A stretch of 8,208 bases of DNA. Source: Solirubrobacteraceae bacterium (lineage in GTDB: Bacteria; Actinomycetota; Thermoleophilia; Solirubrobacterales; Solirubrobacteraceae). Position 1 is the first letter of the stretch. Every line of letters begins with the position of its first letter. Position numbers and translations under genes: made by a program. Below the pieces are notes generated by a model that saw only the letters and a list, made by a program, of their open reading frames with translations, made no database searches and was not told the origin of the DNA. Positions 6,701 to 8,208 of this stretch are shown here, one piece after another. Location of the stretch: NCBI GenBank assembly GCA_030151725.1, contig JASLDD010000245.1, forward strand, positions 1 through 8,208. Direction: 5' to 3'.

Positions 6701-8176
6701 CGTTCCCTGGCCGTTCATCAGACGCGGCACCGAAGCCACCGTGCCGAGGCCTCCGGGATTCGTCAGCGTGATGTTCGCTCCCACCAGGTCATCCGCCGTC
6801 AGCGTGTTCGTGCGCGCCTTCTCCACCAGCGCGTCATACGCGTCCAGGAAGCGGTCGAACGACATCCGCCCCGCATCTCTGATCACCGGGACCATCAGCG
6901 TGCGAGACCCGTCCTTCTTCTGCACGTCCACCGCCAGACCCAGGTTCACCTGCCCGTCGAGCACGCGCGTCGGCTTGCCGTCCACTTCTTCGAAGTGGTT
7001 GCCCATCACCGGCATGTCCTCCGCCGCGCGAGCGATCGCATACGCGATCAGATGTGTGAACGACACCTTGCGCGTGCCCGCCTTCAGTTCCTTGCGCCTG
7101 GCGTCCAGCACCGTCACAGTCAGCGTCCTGAAGCTCGTCGCCGTCGGGATCGTCAGCGACTCCTGCATGTAGCGCGCGAGCATTGCCGCGCCGCCTCGCA
7201 TCGGCTTGGTGCTCGCCTCCGCTGGCGTCGCTGCGGCCCCGTTGGCGGTCGTGTCCGATGCTGCCGACAGCACGTCCGACTTGGTGATCCGACCCGCCGG
7301 GCCGCTGCCCTTCAAGGCCGCCAGGTTCACTCCCTCGGCCGCCGCCGCGCGGGCTGCCACCGGCGAGACCTTCGTGCCCTCGGGCGCTTCGCCCGTCTGT
7401 TCTGAGGAAGCGCTCTCAGCGGGGGTTGCGCCAGTCGTGGTCGTGGCTGCGTTCGCGCTGTTTGCTCCGTCGCTTGGCTGCGCTTGGCCTGCGTCATCGC
7501 CAGAGCCGACCGCTATTCGTGCGATCACCTGGCCGACCGTCACCGTGTCGCCCTCTGCCACCAGCAGCTCCGTCACAGTGCCCGCCGCCGGTGCCGGCAG
7601 CTCCACGTCGACCTTGTCTGTCGAGATCTCGACGATCGTCGCACCGGCCTTGATCGAGTCGCCGACCTTCACGTGCCATTCGAGGATCGTCCCCTCCGTG
7701 ACAGACTCGCCTGCCGCCGGCGTCACCACGTCGACGATCTTCCGGTCTGAGTCTGTTGCAGGCGGAGCGTCAGCGGGTGCGCTCGAGTGCGTGGGTGTGG
7801 GCTCGGTTGCGGTCTCGACCGCAGCTGACGCATCCGCGCCGTTCGCTCCATCGCTCGACGTGGTCGCCGCGCCGTTGGGGGTGCCACCACCGTTAGTCGG
7901 TGCGCCGTCTCCATCGCCCACTGCGATCCGCGCGATGACCTGTCCCACGGTGACCGTGTCGCCCTCCTCGACCAAGATCTCCGTCACCGTGCCACTAGCC
8001 GGTGCCGGCAGCTCCACGTCGACCTTGTCGGTCGAGATCTCAACAATCGTCGCGTCAGCCTTGATGAAGTCGCCGACCTTGACATGCCATTCGAGGAGTG
8101 TTCCCTCTGTAACGGACTCGCCTGCTGCCGGAGTTACAACATCAATTGTCTGCTGAGCAGTGGTGCTCGCTGCCAT
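3740..8176 (-). CDS. kgd: Multidomain 2-oxoglutarate dehydrogenase: lipoyl-lipoyl-PSBD-E2-E1 fusion
   Basis: A TCA-cycle enzyme converting 2-oxoglutarate to succinyl-CoA, with E2 and E1 on one 1478-residue chain. Domains: lipoyl 1 (about 11-87, lipoyl Lys K51 in STDKVD); Ala/Thr/Gly linker; lipoyl 2 (148-224, K188); linker; peripheral E3-binding domain (267-304, 'VSPVAARAAAAEGVNL' and 'GPAGRITKSDV'); E2 acyltransferase core (about 325-560, 'LTNPGGLGTVASVP', H526 in 'DHRIIQGAESG'); Ala/Pro linker (561-595); and E1 (about 598-1478). In E1: 'AHRGRLNVLAH' (H772), the ThDP motif GDAAF (880) to NNQ (913-915), 'GHNESDEP' (982-989), 'EAQFGDFVNSAQV' (1214-1226) and 'HGYEGSGPEHSSAR' (1251-1264). Mycobacterial Kgd (about 1230 residues) and OdhA lack the lipoyl and E3-binding parts. 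No E3 gene is in view. ATG 8176 opens the first lipoyl domain correctly; TAGAGT lies 8 nt upstream and no good Shine-Dalgarno exists. The reading frame is intact. Confidence 0.95.
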   Translation of the reverse strand: MAASTTAQQTIDVVTPAAGESVTEGTLLEWHVKVGDFIKADATIVEISTDKVDVELPAPASGTVTEILVEEGDTVTVGQVIARIAVGDGDGAPTNGGGTPNGAATTSSDGANGADASAAVETATEPTPTHSSAPADAPPATDSDRKIVDVVTPAAGESVTEGTILEWHVKVGDSIKAGATIVEISTDKVDVELPAPAAGTVTELLVAEGDTVTVGQVIARIAVGSGDDAGQAQPSDGANSANAATTTTGATPAESASSEQTGEAPEGTKVSPVAARAAAAEGVNLAALKGSGPAGRITKSDVLSAASDTTANGAAATPAEASTKPMRGGAAMLARYMQESLTIPTATSFRTLTVTVLDARRKELKAGTRKVSFTHLIAYAIARAAEDMPVMGNHFEEVDGKPTRVLDGQVNLGLAVDVQKKDGSRTLMVPVIRDAGRMSFDRFLDAYDALVEKARTNTLTADDLVGANITLTNPGGLGTVASVPRLMNGQGTIVATGSIGYPVGLGNIGEMIGAEKVMSMTSTYDHRIIQGAESGRFLALVEDYLQGEHGFYEGIFASLSMDLGPTPPLPAPAAAAHAAAEASAPSQSSSAAVGDELLQAVQAASTLVGRVRSHGHLAARLDPLGSEPEGDPGLDPEALGLTPEIQAKLPARIFQMYVPGATLADALPHLRETYCGTIAYEIEHIASHRQRVWLREHIESGAFRHVLTSDERRRFLRRLVKVDALERFMHKAYLGQHQFSIEGLDMTVPMLDELIQLSAAHGGQEVVIGMAHRGRLNVLAHNLGRAYDTIFAEFEGASTLEAVTTIPQGGTGDVKYHHGSQGTYGLPDGGSIRVNLESNPSHLEYVSPVVEGATRAAQTSRKGPHAHQDTNAAVPIVIHGDAAFPAQGVVSETLNLQALDGYKVGGTVHLIMNNQVGFTTDPDDARSTRWASDLAKGFDVPIIHVNADDVPACISAVRLAFAFRQEFGHDVLIDLIGYRRFGHNESDEPAYTQPEMYAKIKSKKRVAELWSDRLVAEGVVSPEEVERQAQEVWDHLTLLHQRLKSKIASAAEHGGEQSTGEYQLDRSPSPEVETAVPAARLRELGNQLLHVPDGFTVHPKMVKQLDRRREALAEDQASEQTIDWAHAEALAFSSLLTEGVPLRLTGQDTERGTFSQRHMVLHDAKTGQTVCPIQSLPDALAPLELHNSPLSELACMGFEYGYSQEAPETLVLWEAQFGDFVNSAQVIVDQFITSGLAKWGQTSRLTLLLPHGYEGSGPEHSSARLERFLRSAAEGNIRVASPTTPAQYFHLLRRQARIAKQRPLVVMTPKSLLRLPQAASALSDMAEDTRFHPVRAEPGVQDEQVTRLVLCTGKIYYDLVGHPERPSHTGLAVARVELLYPFPERQILALMGRYPNLREVLWVQEEPRNMGARAHMFPRLMQILPQEMHFGYVGRPERASPGEGYPAAHIDEQNRIVTTAIDLRQPISQYPRKTPGER
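3746..3752 (-). promoter_or_regulatory. Shine-Dalgarno GGGGGAG inside the kgd 3' end
   Basis: On the minus strand GGGGGAG is followed by CGCTG and then ATG (3740-3738). It lies within the last codons of kgd and decides the start of the 21-residue downstream ORF. Confidence 0.45.
7505..7735 (-). repeat. Lipoyl domain repeat 2 within kgd
   Basis: It encodes residues 148-224 of the kgd product, a complete biotinyl/lipoyl domain with K188 in the DKV turn. It is a direct copy of the unit at 7916-8146, offset by 411 nt. By hand alignment 70 of 77 residues are identical and about 187 of 231 bases match. Confidence 0.9.
7916..8146 (-). repeat. Lipoyl domain repeat 1 within kgd
   Basis: It encodes residues 11-87 of the kgd product, with K51 as the predicted lipoylation site. 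It pairs with the unit at 7505-7735. The best-conserved stretch is 7998-8041 against 7587-7630 (one mismatch in 44 bases), which spans the lipoyl-lysine turn. Confidence 0.9.
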
Positions 8177-8184
8177 CGATTCTC

Positions 8185-8190
8185 ACTCTA
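8185..8190 (-). promoter_or_regulatory. Candidate -10 box (TAGAGT) for kgd
   Basis: On the minus strand TAGAGT is followed by GAGAATCG (8 nt) and the ATG at 8176. It fits TANNNT and leaderless initiation. The -35 would fall at or beyond the window edge. Confidence 0.42.
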
Positions 8191-8208
8191 GCGCGGCTCG
8201 CCCCGGCG

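Noticed and set aside
7206..8156. 316-codon open frame on the + strand opposite the kgd N-terminus
   Set aside because: It is antisense to well-conserved lipoyl and E3-binding domains. Its product is a low-complexity Ser/Ala/Val/Pro shadow caused by high-GC codon use, and the repeat in it merely mirrors the lipoyl repeat.

Overview
The window is high-GC DNA from an actinobacterium, most plausibly of the Thermoleophilia/Solirubrobacterales type. This placement is inferred, not proven. It rests on a NucS/EndoMS mismatch endonuclease, a 2-oxoglutarate dehydrogenase with E2 and E1 on one chain, TANNNT-type -10 boxes placed 6-8 nt before start codons (leaderless style), and the near absence of Shine-Dalgarno sites. 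There is no phage, insertion-sequence, CRISPR, tRNA or rRNA signal. Coding density is high and the gene content looks chromosomal.

Layout from left to right. A possibly edge-truncated DUF3553-like/TPR protein reads rightward (6-692). A convergent spacer (693-897) holds an AT-richer patch with an 8-bp inverted repeat. A membrane protein with a degenerate K+-channel-like pore loop reads leftward (898-1620, real start possibly 1575). It diverges from a rightward pair: tatA (1666-1965), the small Tat translocase subunit, and nucS (2019-2708), the mismatch-specific endonuclease that stands in for MutS/MutL in many actinobacteria. A GC hairpin follows nucS. An enoyl-CoA hydratase/isomerase (2810-3595) follows with its own promoter candidate and a good Shine-Dalgarno. 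It converges, across a nested-hairpin spacer, on a very large leftward gene (3740-8176).

That large gene fills more than half of the window. It encodes a 1478-residue chain: lipoyl domain, lipoyl domain, E3-binding domain, E2 acyltransferase core, then a complete thiamine-diphosphate E1 2-oxoglutarate dehydrogenase. The known mycobacterial Kgd and corynebacterial OdhA fusions lack the lipoyl and E3-binding parts and borrow them from the pyruvate dehydrogenase E2. Here everything except E3 is on one chain, so this is the most interesting object in the window. A 21-residue, Arg-rich ORF sits directly behind it with a TGATG stop/start overlap and a strong Shine-Dalgarno.

The genes do not form one pathway. 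The dehydrogenase serves the TCA cycle, the crotonase serves acyl-CoA metabolism, NucS serves replication fidelity and TatA serves export of folded proteins. The shared theme is architectural: three or four of the genes appear to be transcribed from -10 boxes placed for leaderless mRNAs.
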